Made by a program: the position numbers and the translations under genes. From Siphonodentalium dalli (lineage: Eukaryota; Mollusca; Scaphopoda; Gadilida; Siphonodentaliidae): 64,000 nucleotides of DNA. The stretch lies in NCBI GenBank assembly GCA_032622095.1, contig CP136065.1, positions 68,477,675 through 68,541,674 on the forward strand, given 5' to 3'. Every line of letters starts with the position of its first letter. Position 1 is the first letter of the stretch. Positions 23,401-30,185 of the stretch are shown piece by piece. The notes under the pieces were generated by a model. That model was not told where the DNA came from and did no database searches. It was given only the letters and a program-made list of their open reading frames with translations.

Positions 23401-25689
23401 AATGGACAATGGACAATGAACACTGATACTAATCTCACTTATCGATGTTACAAACATTGTCACATATAAGCTAAATGAAATTGGATCTACTGCGAAAAAT
23501 ACATTACATTGGCATAAAAGTGAAAACAAACGGATACTTACATGTATTATCATAATTCTAAGGCATATTATGCCATATTGCAAATGACAAATGCACAACG
23601 ACAACACGAAAAAGCAACCCGCATCACCAGGTCATTAGCGTGCAGTCGCGCGACGAAAGCCACAAAAGCGACAAAATGTGCAACATAATGTCGCATGTTT
23701 TGTCGTTTCGGTGCGCGTTTTTGGCGCGCACCGAAAGCGACACATTCAAGTGACAAAATATACCTTTCGACATTTCTGTGCGGGCCAAAACATGCGACAT
23801 TTTGATGTGATATATAATAACGTTTTCTTTGATACATGTAATATCTGGAATTCACGCTAGCTCATCCTAGCGTGAATTCCAGATATTACATGTATCAAAG
23901 AAAACGTTATTATATATCACATCAAAATTCCAGATATTACATGTATCAAAGAAAACGAAACGGGGGCCAAATTTCAATATCAGTGGACAAACGCTTGAAT
24001 TAGTTTCAGAGTATCCCTATCTCGGAATAAAATTCACATCAACCGGTAGAATGACAAAGTCACAAGAGCACACCAGTGGAAAAGCCACGAAAGCAATGTT
24101 CTTTTTAACGCAGTCTATTCCTTCTATAAGATGCGACTTTCGATTCCAACTAAATGCAAATTATTCGATAAATTGATTAAACCGATAATGATAAACGGGT
24201 GTGAGATATGGGCAGGAGAAATCAAAATGCTTCATTCTGACACATTACCATGCGAGCAAGTTCACCTGAGGTTTTGCAAAATGATATTAGGGGTTAATCA
24301 AAAGGCCACGAATCATGCCGTACGCGCAGAATTGGGACGATTCCCGGTAATACATGACGCGATTATACTACAATTCAGGTATATGAAAAAAGTTTCTAAT
24401 TCCCCAGCTGGGTCCTTGATACATGATGCATACATCGAATCACTTGAAAACGCGTCGATATCATTATGCAATGAATTATATGGTAAATATGGTGTTGATA
24501 TTTCAAATCGTAGGACACTTCAGGGAATTCAAGAAAAGGAGCTTGTGAGAAAATTGAAAACGGAACATTTAAAACGATTTTACAACATAAACTCTTCCGA
24601 AAATAAACCGACCGCTCGTACAGGTTGTTTAAAACAAGGTACGAAATGGAGCCATATATTTGCGATATGCGTTCTAATAAGGCGAGAATTCTATTTACGA
24701 GATTGCGAATCAGCAATCATAGATTGGAAATTGAAAAGGGGAGGCACAAACAGCCCCCACTACCCGTTAAAGAAAGATTATGTACTTTTTGTAAATGTAA
24801 ACAAATTGAAACAGAATACCATTTTATATTAGAATGTAGAGCCTACACAAGTATGCGCGATACATATTTTAGAGACATAATCACAGAGTTCCCACATTTT
24901 TTCAAATATGACGAATTATGAGAAATTTAGATTTATTATGAAGAATGAACACAACCCAACCATTATTGTTATATATATGTGACATGATCCGGTCTTTCTT
25001 CGCCGCTCGGGATTCCAATAAAAGCTAGTCAATTAATAATTTATAACTGATGAATTAAATTTTAAGATGAAAAGAGAAAAAAAGAAATTCGTTAGGAAAC
25101 TACATTGTACGTGTATATCCATATATGTTACTCATCTAATATATATAGTTACTTTTTGTCAAATTATATGTATTTTATTCATGTTTGCAACTGCCCATTT
25201 GGGTGTATTTTGCATTAAAATCTTATCTTATCTTATCTATAAACGTTTGTCTAGCGGGGTAAACTAGCACATGAGCTGTGGATAATTCACAATGAACATT
25301 TAAAAATCAGTAATCGTTAAAAATCCATATTTTTTATAACCAAAATGAACAAGGAAAATAAGAATGGATTGTGACCCGATTTTGAAATTCAAACTCACCT
25401 CAACCATGTTCAAGGTGTTCTTAAAATGCACATAACCCTTTTCACTTGTAAAAGTACAATAACTCCTGTAACTAGCTCATCCTAGCGTGAATTACAGATA
25501 TTACATGTATCAATTCTAACGTCAGCAGTAAAATCGAAGGTTCAGTGATTACATTATAGTGACGTAGGTTCATGGTCCGGGATACGTTTGAAACACTTAC
25601 CTTCATTTGAATAGCTGTTTGCCAAGTTAGTTGATATCAGTTCCATGTTATATTCATCAATGTCTTGGAAACAGTTATTTAGAATGTTT
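2337..25689 (-). CDS. LRR protein, LRRC74-like (partial gene, seven exons)
   Basis: Seven exons on the minus strand (25601-25689, 15934-16155, 11413-11591, 8458-8565, 6820-6916, 5501-5550, 2337-2424; 833 coding nt) join through AG acceptors and GT donors with matching phases and no internal stop. The product has a Ser/Asp-rich N-terminal part ending in an acidic stretch (EDDYNFDSDDEG), then a lead-in with a Cys, Pro-Ser-Ser and VLRQLGS of the kind that precedes the repeats in LRRC74A/B. At least four ribonuclease-inhibitor-type leucine-rich repeats of about 28 residues follow (LDISGNKL, VVLSECYLG, LDLSENKF, LNVSHNEIG). There is no signal peptide or membrane segment in the visible part, so it is probably intracellular and binds protein partners; the function of LRRC74 proteins is poorly known. 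The start codon and first exon lie above 25,689 and the C-terminal repeats lie below 2,337. The family call is inference from repeat type and layout. Confidence 0.82.
2425..3480 (-). other. intron, nothing recognised
   Basis: AT-rich intron of the LRR gene. No repeat structure or further exon was seen, apart from scattered AT-rich simple sequence. Confidence 0.4.
3480..4175. repeat. degenerate TACTATATAGTA palindromic simple repeat
   Basis: The self-complementary word TACTATATAGTA, often extended to AGCTACTATATAGTAGCT, and relatives such as TAGGTACTATATGATACCTA occur at irregular spacing, mainly 3484-3580 and 3915-4170. A C run of about 10 lies at 3621-3632. It is a cryptic AT-rich repeat without fixed period. 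Confidence 0.6.
4331..5482. repeat. 43-bp minisatellite, 27 copies
   Basis: Twenty-seven tandem copies of a 43-bp unit (core GACAAGTATCACACCATCGA). Most are 43 bp; four copies (about 4811, 4931, 5099 and 5437) lack 8 bp and are 35 bp. Three of the four short copies are followed by the same AACGAG variant instead of AACAAG, which implies duplication of multi-unit blocks. The first copies carry CACGTG where later ones carry CACGCG. The array lies inside an LRR gene intron and stops about 18 nt from the exon f donor. Confidence 0.95.
5501..5550 (-). CDS. LRR gene exon f (50-nt micro-exon)
   Basis: Only 50 nt, with a strong acceptor (TTTTCTTTCAG) and donor AAG/GTAAAT. It encodes NKFGEKNREHITTIVK, which exactly bridges exon e and exon g in phase and completes the repeat LDLSENKFGEKNREHITTIV followed by KKNKSITELNVSHNEIG. 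The 43-bp minisatellite ends about 18 nt into its downstream intron. Confidence 0.8.
5551..6317 (-). other. intron, nothing recognised
   Basis: Unique-looking AT-rich intron sequence. Short open frames here have no coding features I can recognise. Confidence 0.35.
6318..6449. repeat. imperfect 132-bp palindrome (small MITE or hairpin)
   Basis: GACTGGACGATAGATTTGGA at the left is mirrored by a sequence ending GATCTTCCAGTC at the right. The arms continue to a centre near 6384 (GTGTGAAGGATTCACAC). No clear target duplication was identified. Confidence 0.7.
6820..6916 (-). CDS. LRR gene exon e
   Basis: 97 nt, acceptor TTAATTACAG, donor TCCG/GTAAGT, phase 0 to 1. It encodes VLSECYLGECGILPLVPYLC then SPKCKVRVLDLS: one whole repeat and the start of the next. 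The repeat is Cys-rich compared with its neighbours. Confidence 0.82.
7174..8307. mobile_element. long inverted-repeat element with 14-bp flanking direct repeats
   Basis: Ends AGGTATTTGGCC... and ...GGCACAAAAGG reversed are mirror images. The arms of about 480 bp (7174-7660 and 7850-8307) align throughout, sharing for example GGTACCCGAAACGTCCGTCC, around a central region of about 190 bp. Identical 14-bp sequences GTGTGGAAACCCAC flank it at 7160-7173 and 8308-8321. No transposase is visible, so it is non-autonomous. The superfamily is not determined, and 14 bp is long for a target-site duplication. Confidence 0.82.
8458..8565 (-). CDS. LRR gene exon d (first full leucine-rich repeat)
   Basis: 108 nt, phase 0 at both ends, acceptor TTTCTTGCAG, donor GTG/GTAAGA. 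It encodes KDSRVETLDISGNKLTTRSL then KYIAELLQNNRKISTV, a textbook RI-type repeat LxxLDxSxNxLxxxxLxxIAxLL. Confidence 0.85.
8690..8862 (-). mobile_element. tRNA-derived SINE
   Basis: On the minus strand a tRNA-like head has an A box (GTAGCCGAGATGGTTAGGTG) followed about 53 nt later by a B box GGTTCGAACCC (complement at 8780-8790). The anticodon region does not fold as a functional tRNA and the sequence runs on into a non-tRNA body, so this is a SINE. Its 3' end is uncertain. A second GGGTTCGAACCC at about 8913 may be a decayed neighbour. Confidence 0.6.
8863..10704 (-). other. intron, little recognised
   Basis: LRR gene intron. Visible are a possible second SINE B box at 8913 and a short triplication of a 14-bp GTGAACATTAAAG unit at 10299-10337. 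Nothing else is supported. Confidence 0.35.
10705..10903. mobile_element. 199-bp palindromic MITE, TA target (Tc1/mariner-like)
   Basis: Nearly perfect inverted repeat with ends CAGTAATGCCCTAAAT and its mirror, about 90-bp arms and a short centre near 10800. It is flanked by TA on both sides (10703-10704 and 10904-10905), the target duplication of the Tc1/mariner superfamily. No coding capacity. Confidence 0.85.
10904..11412 (-). other. intron, nothing recognised
   Basis: AT-rich LRR gene intron between the MITE and exon c. No structure was seen. Confidence 0.35.
11413..11591 (-). CDS. LRR gene exon c (pre-repeat region)
   Basis: 179 nt, acceptor TTATTTTGCAG, donor CTTGTG/GTAAGT. It encodes PVAIVTDESASRIIYTSYCK, then RRIVPSSCVLRQLGSRRISL and KDLRLKTDEVKAVCTCLV. 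The Cys-x5-6-Val-Pro-x-Ser-x2-LRQ motif is the part most like the LRRC74 lead-in. Confidence 0.82.
11671..11733. repeat. 63-bp hairpin (CCAGTGCATT family)
   Basis: CCAGTGCATT...TATATATCCGAATCTC is followed by its mirror ending AATGCACTGG. It is related to the hairpins at 14.6-14.7 kb and 16.7-16.9 kb, and sits immediately beside the Helitron-like element. Confidence 0.75.
11750..14583 (-). mobile_element. Helitron-like non-autonomous element with tandem core
   Basis: Read on the minus strand it begins TCTATATCTATATTTGCG, followed by a TCTG microsatellite. It ends in a short GC hairpin (GGGCAACGCCGGG) about ten bases before a terminal CTAG, with T as the next base. 5'-TC, a 3' hairpin and CTRR are the Helitron end signature. 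Between about 12.88 and 14.44 kb lie roughly ten diverged subrepeats of 120-140 bp sharing TTTGGTGGAAATCGGCG. No Rep/helicase frame is present. The flanks are AT repeats, as expected for A/T insertion. Classification is by end structure only. Confidence 0.7.
14590..14735. repeat. diverged hairpin copies (CCAGTGCATT family)
   Basis: Contains an arm CATATATAAGAGAATGCACT and a second hairpin around GTATATGCGAGGCTACC with its mirror. It matches the arms of the nested palindrome at 16.7-16.9 kb. Confidence 0.6.
14736..15484 (-). other. intron, nothing recognised
   Basis: AT-rich LRR gene intron. No repeat or exon was identified. Confidence 0.35.
15485..15933. repeat. 33-bp minisatellite, about 13 copies
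   Basis: Diverged tandem copies of a 33-bp unit (core CTATTCATGACCACTTGACC). Because 33 is a multiple of three, long artefactual open frames run through the array on both strands. The last copy runs directly into the splice donor of LRR exon b. Confidence 0.88.
15934..16155 (-). CDS. LRR gene exon b (acidic N-terminal region)
   Basis: 222 nt, acceptor TTATTCAG, donor GAAG/GTTAGT. It encodes YDDMFPDIRHRKG... through NPEDDYNFDSDDE. Read alone the frame appears to end at GGT TAG, but that TAG is the splice donor: joining to exon c restores a Gly codon and keeps the frame open. The intron immediately downstream is a 33-bp minisatellite. Confidence 0.75.
16708..16937. repeat. nested palindrome: two hairpins in inverted arrangement
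   Basis: Hairpin 1 (16714-16782) and hairpin 2 (16863-16931) each pair GCCAATGCATTCTCTTATAT with its mirror. Their loops, TCGACCATAGGTCGC and GCGACCTATGGTCGA, are themselves reverse complements. The whole block therefore folds at two levels, with outer ends CCCTGTGCC and GGCACAGGG and a central spacer of about 80 bp. Confidence 0.85.
17100..17210 (-). pseudogene. decayed copy of the LRR exon b boundary
   Basis: On the plus strand TTTTCGGCACTCAGGGGACA, CATATCC, TTGTCTGGTATTGAAATCTA and AATGACTCAATC match the exon b 5' boundary and preceding intron at 16118-16212. The acceptor and reading frame are degraded, so it is a duplicated relic about 0.97 kb upstream. Confidence 0.6.
17175..17480 (-). 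repeat. dispersed repeat encoding a hydrophobic peptide (copy C)
   Basis: The minus strand resembles 28.17-28.51 kb and 41.53-41.70 kb. It includes GATTGGCATAAGAAC, CTGTTTATGGCGG and the motif TTTGTTATGTAAAC (plus strand). The reading frame is broken. Confidence 0.5.
17790..18010. repeat. ATC/GTC trinucleotide microsatellite
   Basis: Imperfect CATCATCGTCATTATC-type trinucleotide repeat within the intron of the LRR gene. Confidence 0.9.
18011..20430 (-). other. intron, nothing firmly recognised
   Basis: No supported exon. A stretch at about 19546-19615 has a good minus-strand donor (GATAAG/GTGAGC), but using it with exon b would place a stop in frame. Several short frames at 18.3-18.8 kb overlap on both strands and look accidental. 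Confidence 0.3.
20433..21088. mobile_element. candidate element with AGGTATTTGGCACAATAGAC inverted ends
   Basis: The 24-bp sequence starting AGGTATTTGGCACAATAGAC occurs at 20433 and, inverted, ending at 21088. The same leading bases form the ends of the 7174-8307 element. No clean target duplication is seen. The right end falls inside the minus-strand open frame at 20982-21290, so a duplicated coding fragment is an alternative. Confidence 0.4.
20795..20897. repeat. imperfect hairpin
   Basis: AGTTAAATAGCT...GAAAGTG near 20797 is mirrored by CACTTTC...AGCTATTTAACT ending near 20896. Confidence 0.6.
20982..21290 (-). CDS. unrecognised open frame
   Basis: The minus-strand frame has no ATG at its head. 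A possible acceptor (ATCAATAG) precedes RLASGCKYAYVWNRSTGW, followed by a mixed-composition stretch ending YWAHRIKEFYERTAIFRR and a stop. Composition is protein-like and aromatic-rich. I do not recognise the family. It lies in a large LRR gene intron and overlaps one inverted end of the candidate element 20433-21088, so it may be transposon-encoded or a gene fragment. Confidence 0.25.
   Translation of the reverse strand, partial: RLASGCKYAYVWNRSTGWTIMLKHTDGTFQHGGFQDSLLHCTINHILYLSNANDAPISEYYLNNITPQVFGTIDPTTQNILSDVYWAHRIKEFYERTAIFRR
21291..23700 (-). other. intron with one hairpin-ended repeat
   Basis: At 21650-22090 a block ends in CCCCCGAGAATTAATTTTCG followed by GGG. This hairpin tail resembles the ends of short dispersed invertebrate repeats; an inverted CCCGAAAAAAACTGG lies at its other side. 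The remainder shows no supported feature. Confidence 0.35.
23706..23736. repeat. short GC-rich hairpin
   Basis: TTTCGGTGCGCG and CGCGCACCGAAA pair around TTTTTGG, within a region rich in GCGACAAAA-type words (23630-23800). Confidence 0.7.
23799..23928. repeat. perfect palindrome, 62-bp arms, 6-nt loop
   Basis: The arm 23799-23860 and its exact mirror 23867-23928 flank the loop CTCATC. Part of one arm (TCCAGATATTACATGTATCA onward) is repeated directly at 23929-23957. A diverged half copy including the loop lies at 25472-25513. Confidence 0.92.
23970..25245 (+). pseudogene. LINE relic, reverse-transcriptase C-terminal region
   Basis: Three frames give one protein broken by frameshifts: YPYLGIKFTSTGRMTKSQEH from 23976, then the frame at 24131-24832 with NGCEIWAGE, then 24625-24921 with the C-terminal zinc knuckle C-x2-C-x9-H-x4-C (CTFC...H...C). 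A TTATC microsatellite tail at 25222-25240 marks the 3' end. It is 5'-truncated, has no catalytic box and is not functional. It is antisense to the LRR gene, in its intron. Confidence 0.8.
25601..25689 (-). CDS. LRR gene exon a (most 5' exon found)
   Basis: Good acceptor (CCTTCACAG) and donor (GAAG/GTAAGT). The 89-nt exon reads NILNNCFQDIDEYNMELIST and continues to NSYSNE, ending after the first base of a codon. That base completes GGA with the next exon. It begins with one leftover base, so an upstream exon must end in phase 2; I did not find it. Confidence 0.7.
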
Positions 25690-26090
25690 CTGTGAAGGAT
25701 AAAAATAATAACCAGCACGGTTTTTCTGACGTTATGTCACAGGAATATAATTCATTAAGCGCGCGCTAACGAAGAGCTTAGCGGCTCTTGAGCTCTCAGT
25801 GTACCAAATAATGAGTCAAATTAACAAATTGTCAATGAGAATTCGGGTTTTGTTTGCATAAAAAACAACACAATCAATCGGATATTGTTCCCAACCAAAC
25901 ACGCGCTGCTGAACTGTGTACTTATGATTTTCTTCAAGCTTTATGGGTTTTGTGAGCGAGCGTGTGGCTTTGTCCAACGTGGGTGCCGCATATATAATGC
26001 CCATATTGACTGCGACGGCTGATATATTGGGACGAAGCATATTGGAACTGCTGATCTGTATGATGTGTACATTAGGTATATAGTCTGAAC
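25690..26090. other. upstream of LRR exon a; uncertain open frame
   Basis: A minus-strand ATG frame at 25816-26040 (MLRPNISAVAVNMGIIYAAP...) sits where an upstream exon could be. I find no donor in the phase needed to join exon a, so it is not called as coding. Confidence 0.2.
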
Positions 26091-26094
26091 CCAG

Positions 26095-26440
26095 CAGGGA
26101 CGTAGCTAGGGGTGTCCTTGTTGGGGGTACAACTTATAATTTCGAACTGCACTGCCTTGAACTAGATTGAAATGTTCAAGTTCCGGAAATTCCCCTGCTT
26201 CAGAATCTTATTGTAGAACATAGTGTAGCATGTCATACGGTAGCGGGGTAATGCCGCAAGAGCTATACTCGTCCTTGACCTCGATAAATGGTATACTCGT
26301 AGGGCGCGCATCTATAATCTCAAATAGACATCATTCCACCCGCATGTTCAATTTGACTTATATATCAAGATGTTCCACCCACTTTGGTGTTCTAGAAACC
26401 ACCCGAAAAAGACCCGTTAATTAGTTGAATATAACGTGAC
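26095..26440 (+). repeat. dispersed repeat fragment starting AGCAGGGACGTAGCTAGG
   Basis: The head matches, in opposite orientation, the end of the repeat at 55.89-56.63 kb (GGACGTGGCTAGAGG on the minus strand). Confidence 0.4.
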
Positions 26441-26589
26441 TGCAAATTATGAGGTGAAGGTCGAGTATAGCTCTTGTTACATTACCACTCTACCATGTCA
26501 TACAATCAGCTGGTTTTGTCGCCATAGTCTACCATTCACGCCGATGCGCCATATATTGAGTTATTATAGATAACTGCGCACGGTCCACA

Positions 26590-27745
26590 GTCCGTTTATC
26601 TCCGTCTGTCAGTTCGTCCGAGCAGATATCTTAGCCATATATAGGTTATCAACTCTCCGTGAATTTGGTACGGATGTTACACATCAGGGGGTCTTTCGTA
26701 AAAGACATGTGTCCTACATGTATAATGTGGCTCACATGCTCTGTTCTAGAGTTATTGTTATTGCTAATCTGGAAATGTAGATTGTTCGTCCGTCCGACCA
26801 GCTGTATCAGTCATATGTAGGTTATGGTGTAAACATTATTTATTTAGTATCCCAGATTTATACAACAATTTACAAAATGATGTTAATATATATATATATG
26901 TAAGTATGATAAGTCTGAGAGAGGAAAGAGGATTTGACATCAAGCGCCAGGCGCTTATATGGAGCCATCTCCTCAATATGTAGGTTATCGAATTTCGATG
27001 AGACTCGGTAATGCTGAAGGGGTCACTCTCACCTAAACACAGTGCTGATGGTTACACATTTTTTTTATGAGTATGCTGAAGGGTACGCATGGTTTGCTAT
27101 CGGCGCAAATTCAGTTACTATAACTGTGTTGTCGATAGTCTGGCGTACATCAGTAGTTTGTTTTCAGTTTATTTGTAATTTTCATTGGAATGTAAACAAT
27201 TATTCTCTAACAGAAATAATGACAGACACGAAAACTAAACGTCATTTAGAATGAGATTTCAAAACATGTGTAACCTTCAGCACTTTTTTGTTTTGTTAGA
27301 CTGACCCCTTCAGCTTTAGTATGGATGTTGACTATATATGGAGCGCTTTGAGAAAAGTGTCCAATTATGATGCTCACATTTTTTATTTTAGAATTATTGC
27401 TCTTTGTTTAAACTGGATTTGTTTTTATTTTTTGTCCGTCCATGCTGATATATATATATCTCAGGCTCTCAGCTGTATATTATTGGATGTCGGTGACATT
27501 TGGTATAGATGTACACCGGAGTCCATCAGGAGGTCTTTCACAAAAGTGTCCATTGCTTGCAATTTCCGTTCAATATCTGTGCTTTTCTGGAAATGTCACA
27601 CCAGAATGCATGCCACGTGGGGGTATGCACCTGGCGGTCTTGTTTCACATCAACATAGTATCATCAGTATTGGAACCGAATCATTTGATTTGGGAACTAA
27701 ATATAGTTTTTTCAATGTCATTTTAGCCCGAGGGAAGACAATAAT
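26590..27745 (+). repeat. degenerate block of about 300-bp subrepeats
   Basis: Phrases such as ATATAGGTTATC, TTTGGTACGGATGTTACAC, GGGGTCTTTCGTAAAAG and TCCGTCCGACCAGCTGTATC recur diverged at 26630, 26940, 27310 and 27490. The block ends in CCCGAGGGAAGACAATAATT. It resembles the tandem cores of Helitron-like elements, but no ends were identified. Open frames at 27321-27785 are inside it. Confidence 0.45.
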
Positions 27746-28169
27746 TGTATCCCTAAACGACCCATACACAATATATAATATTTAATTCGCATTACGGGTC
27801 GCGTTTAAAATTTTCTGATATTTGAAAACTGATTTGTTTTTCAAATTCAGTCTGAATTTGTTATTGAATTTTGGTACAAGCGATTATTGTGACACAATTT
27901 TTAAGAACTGTCAACTTGTTGGACATTATAACCCTATTAACTATACGCTATTGTCATTGTGTAAAGTTTTCCTGTTTTCCGGTTACAAAGTACTTCTGTG
28001 AGTTAGAACTTTCTCAAAAGTGCAGTTCATACATGTATAAATTATACCCATGGTACCATATGTGAAGATCATGAGACGATTCTTAATCTTTCTTGATTCA
28101 AGAAATTTCATTATAATTACCATGTAGAAATATAACCACATATAAATAATAAATTGTATGTTTAAAGGC

Positions 28170-28515
28170 ACGGACGACCTTCGCTGTAGGAATGCTGTTA
28201 CAATAGGCACACCCCTTAACACGTCCATAACCGGAAAGACTATTAAAATATAGACATATTTTCTTTTTATACCAATGATAGATATCAAGTTCATACGCTT
28301 TGTTATGTAAACAAAGGCCAGGTTCTGTAACGCTTTTGACTTTTGTTTAAACAACAAAGCGTACAAACGTGACAATAACATGCAACGTACGCGATGTTTA
28401 TGATTGGTATAAGAACATAGGTGTCTATTATGCAACATTCTTTCTCTTTATGGGCGTTTTATCGGTTGTGACTATTTTAACAGCAATAACCACCGCGAAG
28501 ACCGCCAGTATCTTT
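28170..28515. repeat. foldback repeat encoding a hydrophobic peptide (copy A)
   Basis: The left half, reverse-complemented, aligns with the right half (GATTGGTATAAGAAC, TTTATGGGCG, TGACTATTTTAACAGCAATA). The right half is open for a 63-codon frame (28369-28557) with a membrane-like segment ATFFLFMGVLSVVTILTAI. Relatives lie at 17.2 kb and 41.5 kb. Confidence 0.6.
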
Positions 28516-29059
28516 AACGATTTTATGCCATGCTTGCTGATCAATAACATTTTGGACTGAAATGAGTTTTAGTTCATAATTACATATCCAAATCCTCAGA
28601 TGACCAGGTATATCTAATAGTGCGGACTATTTCCAGTTGATTGATCCCTGCTTGAGTGGACTTACCTGCATACCAACACTTTTCCTATCGAATGTGTTAA
28701 AACCCTTTGTTTTGGTCTTCACTTAATAATCGTCCGGGTTATAAATACAATGATGTTGATTGTATGTGAACATAAATATTTCGTATTTGGCTGGATTTGC
28801 TGGTATAATTCTATTTGCAGGAATACGTACAATAACATTTGAGGTAATTCATATGACTATTTTGTGCATTTCAGGATGTTTTGTATGTAATAGTCACTAG
28901 GTAACTGAGCTTGTTCACTAGACAAATGAAACATTAAAGTGACATTGCGTGAAAGGATGGGGTATATAATACTATGACTATATATGCATGCCAGTTACCG
29001 GAAGTATATAGGCGGGATACGTCGTTGTCAATATTATGAGTTAAGCTGTGGTGATGGCA
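28516..29059. other. intergenic, nothing recognised
   Basis: AT-rich sequence without visible structure. Confidence 0.35.
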
Positions 29060-29370
29060 CTAATCAGACGAGGGTGTTACAAATCAAGTAGTTGTAGATA
29101 TACTGATTATACTTACAGGGACGGAATTGTGGGGGGGGGGGGGTTAGTGTGTATATATGACTTTGAGTTGGGCAGATCGTAAGGGAATTACAGATCGAGT
29201 GCATTATGTAGATATACCGATTTGATTTGCGGCTACAATTTAGGCACAGTGAGGGTCGTAAGGGAGTGAAATATTTATAAATCGAGTACATGTAGACATA
29301 CCGATTTTTCTTGCAGGGGCGCTGTTTGTAAGAAGTTGGTGGGGGGGGGGGGGGGCTTGTGTTATCGCTA
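29060..29370. repeat. three diverged tandem units of about 115 bp with G runs
   Basis: ATCAAGTAGTTGTAGATATA, ATCGAGTGCATTATGTAGAT and ATCGAGTACATGTAGACATA mark three successive units, each followed by ACCGATTT- and GCAGGGGCG-like words. G runs of 13-16 lie at about 29130 and 29340. Confidence 0.65.
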
Positions 29371-29977
29371 AGTGAATATACATGTAGCTTTTCATCATAC
29401 CATACATAGGTTGCTACACTGAATGGTCTTTACATGTTGGCATTGGGGTAAAAGGGGGGGTCTGATATTACTTATTATAATTAGGTATATATATAGAATA
29501 CACATATATGGTACCTGAATATCACCTAAATGTCGGGCGTTTAAGTTTTAATGTATATGAGTATTATACAGCTATGAAGATCGTGCAACGTAGACATTCG
29601 AACACATTATGAGATTCAGCATAATTATACATAATTTCATTTCCATTTTTTTGAATTTAGTAGACATTCAATCACAGCATAGATGTACATAATATTCATA
29701 CGAAAGTTCAGCACAGTTATACATGGATTTATTCTCCATTTTTATTGCCGTATTCCACTGCAAAGAGGATGTGACTCAAAGTTAATGACGCAGTAAAAAT
29801 TGTGTATACATGATATATAAATGCAAATGGGGAACCATTACTACAGCGTACGAAAAATGCCAATGGTGATCGTCAGTTATTGCGCACTGGCTAAAAATAG
29901 CTACCGGTATGCTTGGCCCAGTTTAGCATTAGAACAAACCAACGCGCGTGGCGATAAATATCCCCGATTAAATACAA
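29371..29977 (+). promoter_or_regulatory. upstream region of the SDR gene
   Basis: AT-rich. A TATA-like ATATATAAATG lies at about 29812-29823, roughly 160 bp before the start codon. An in-frame TAA at 29969 directly precedes the ATG. The promoter assignment is position-based only. Confidence 0.25.
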
Positions 29978-30185
29978 ATGGCTTACAGAAACGCTGCGAA
30001 AACTCTCAAATTTCCGGTGATTGTGTTTGCACTAGCGACATTGGGACACGTCCTGTATATGCACTATGGACTCTACATTTTCACTGCATTCTCTGTGATT
30101 TGGTTCCTGAGAGCCGTCAGGCGTTTGCTCGCAGAGTCCGTGTCAACCAAGGGAAAGGCTGTTCTCATTACAGGCTGTGACACAG
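29978..30185 (+). CDS. BDH1: SDR exon 1: membrane anchor and start of Rossmann fold
   Basis: ATG preceded by an in-frame TAA. Encodes MAYRNAAKTLKFPVIVFALA and on to AVLITGCDT, with donor ACAG/GTATGT, phase 1. Confidence 0.92.

Noticed and set aside
25816-26040. First coding exon of the LRR gene (MLRPNIS...)
   Set aside because: No donor in the phase needed to join exon a; composition alone is not enough.
27321-27785. 154-codon frame with membrane-like segments
   Set aside because: It runs through a degenerate tandem-type repeat block; an overlapping second frame is equally open.
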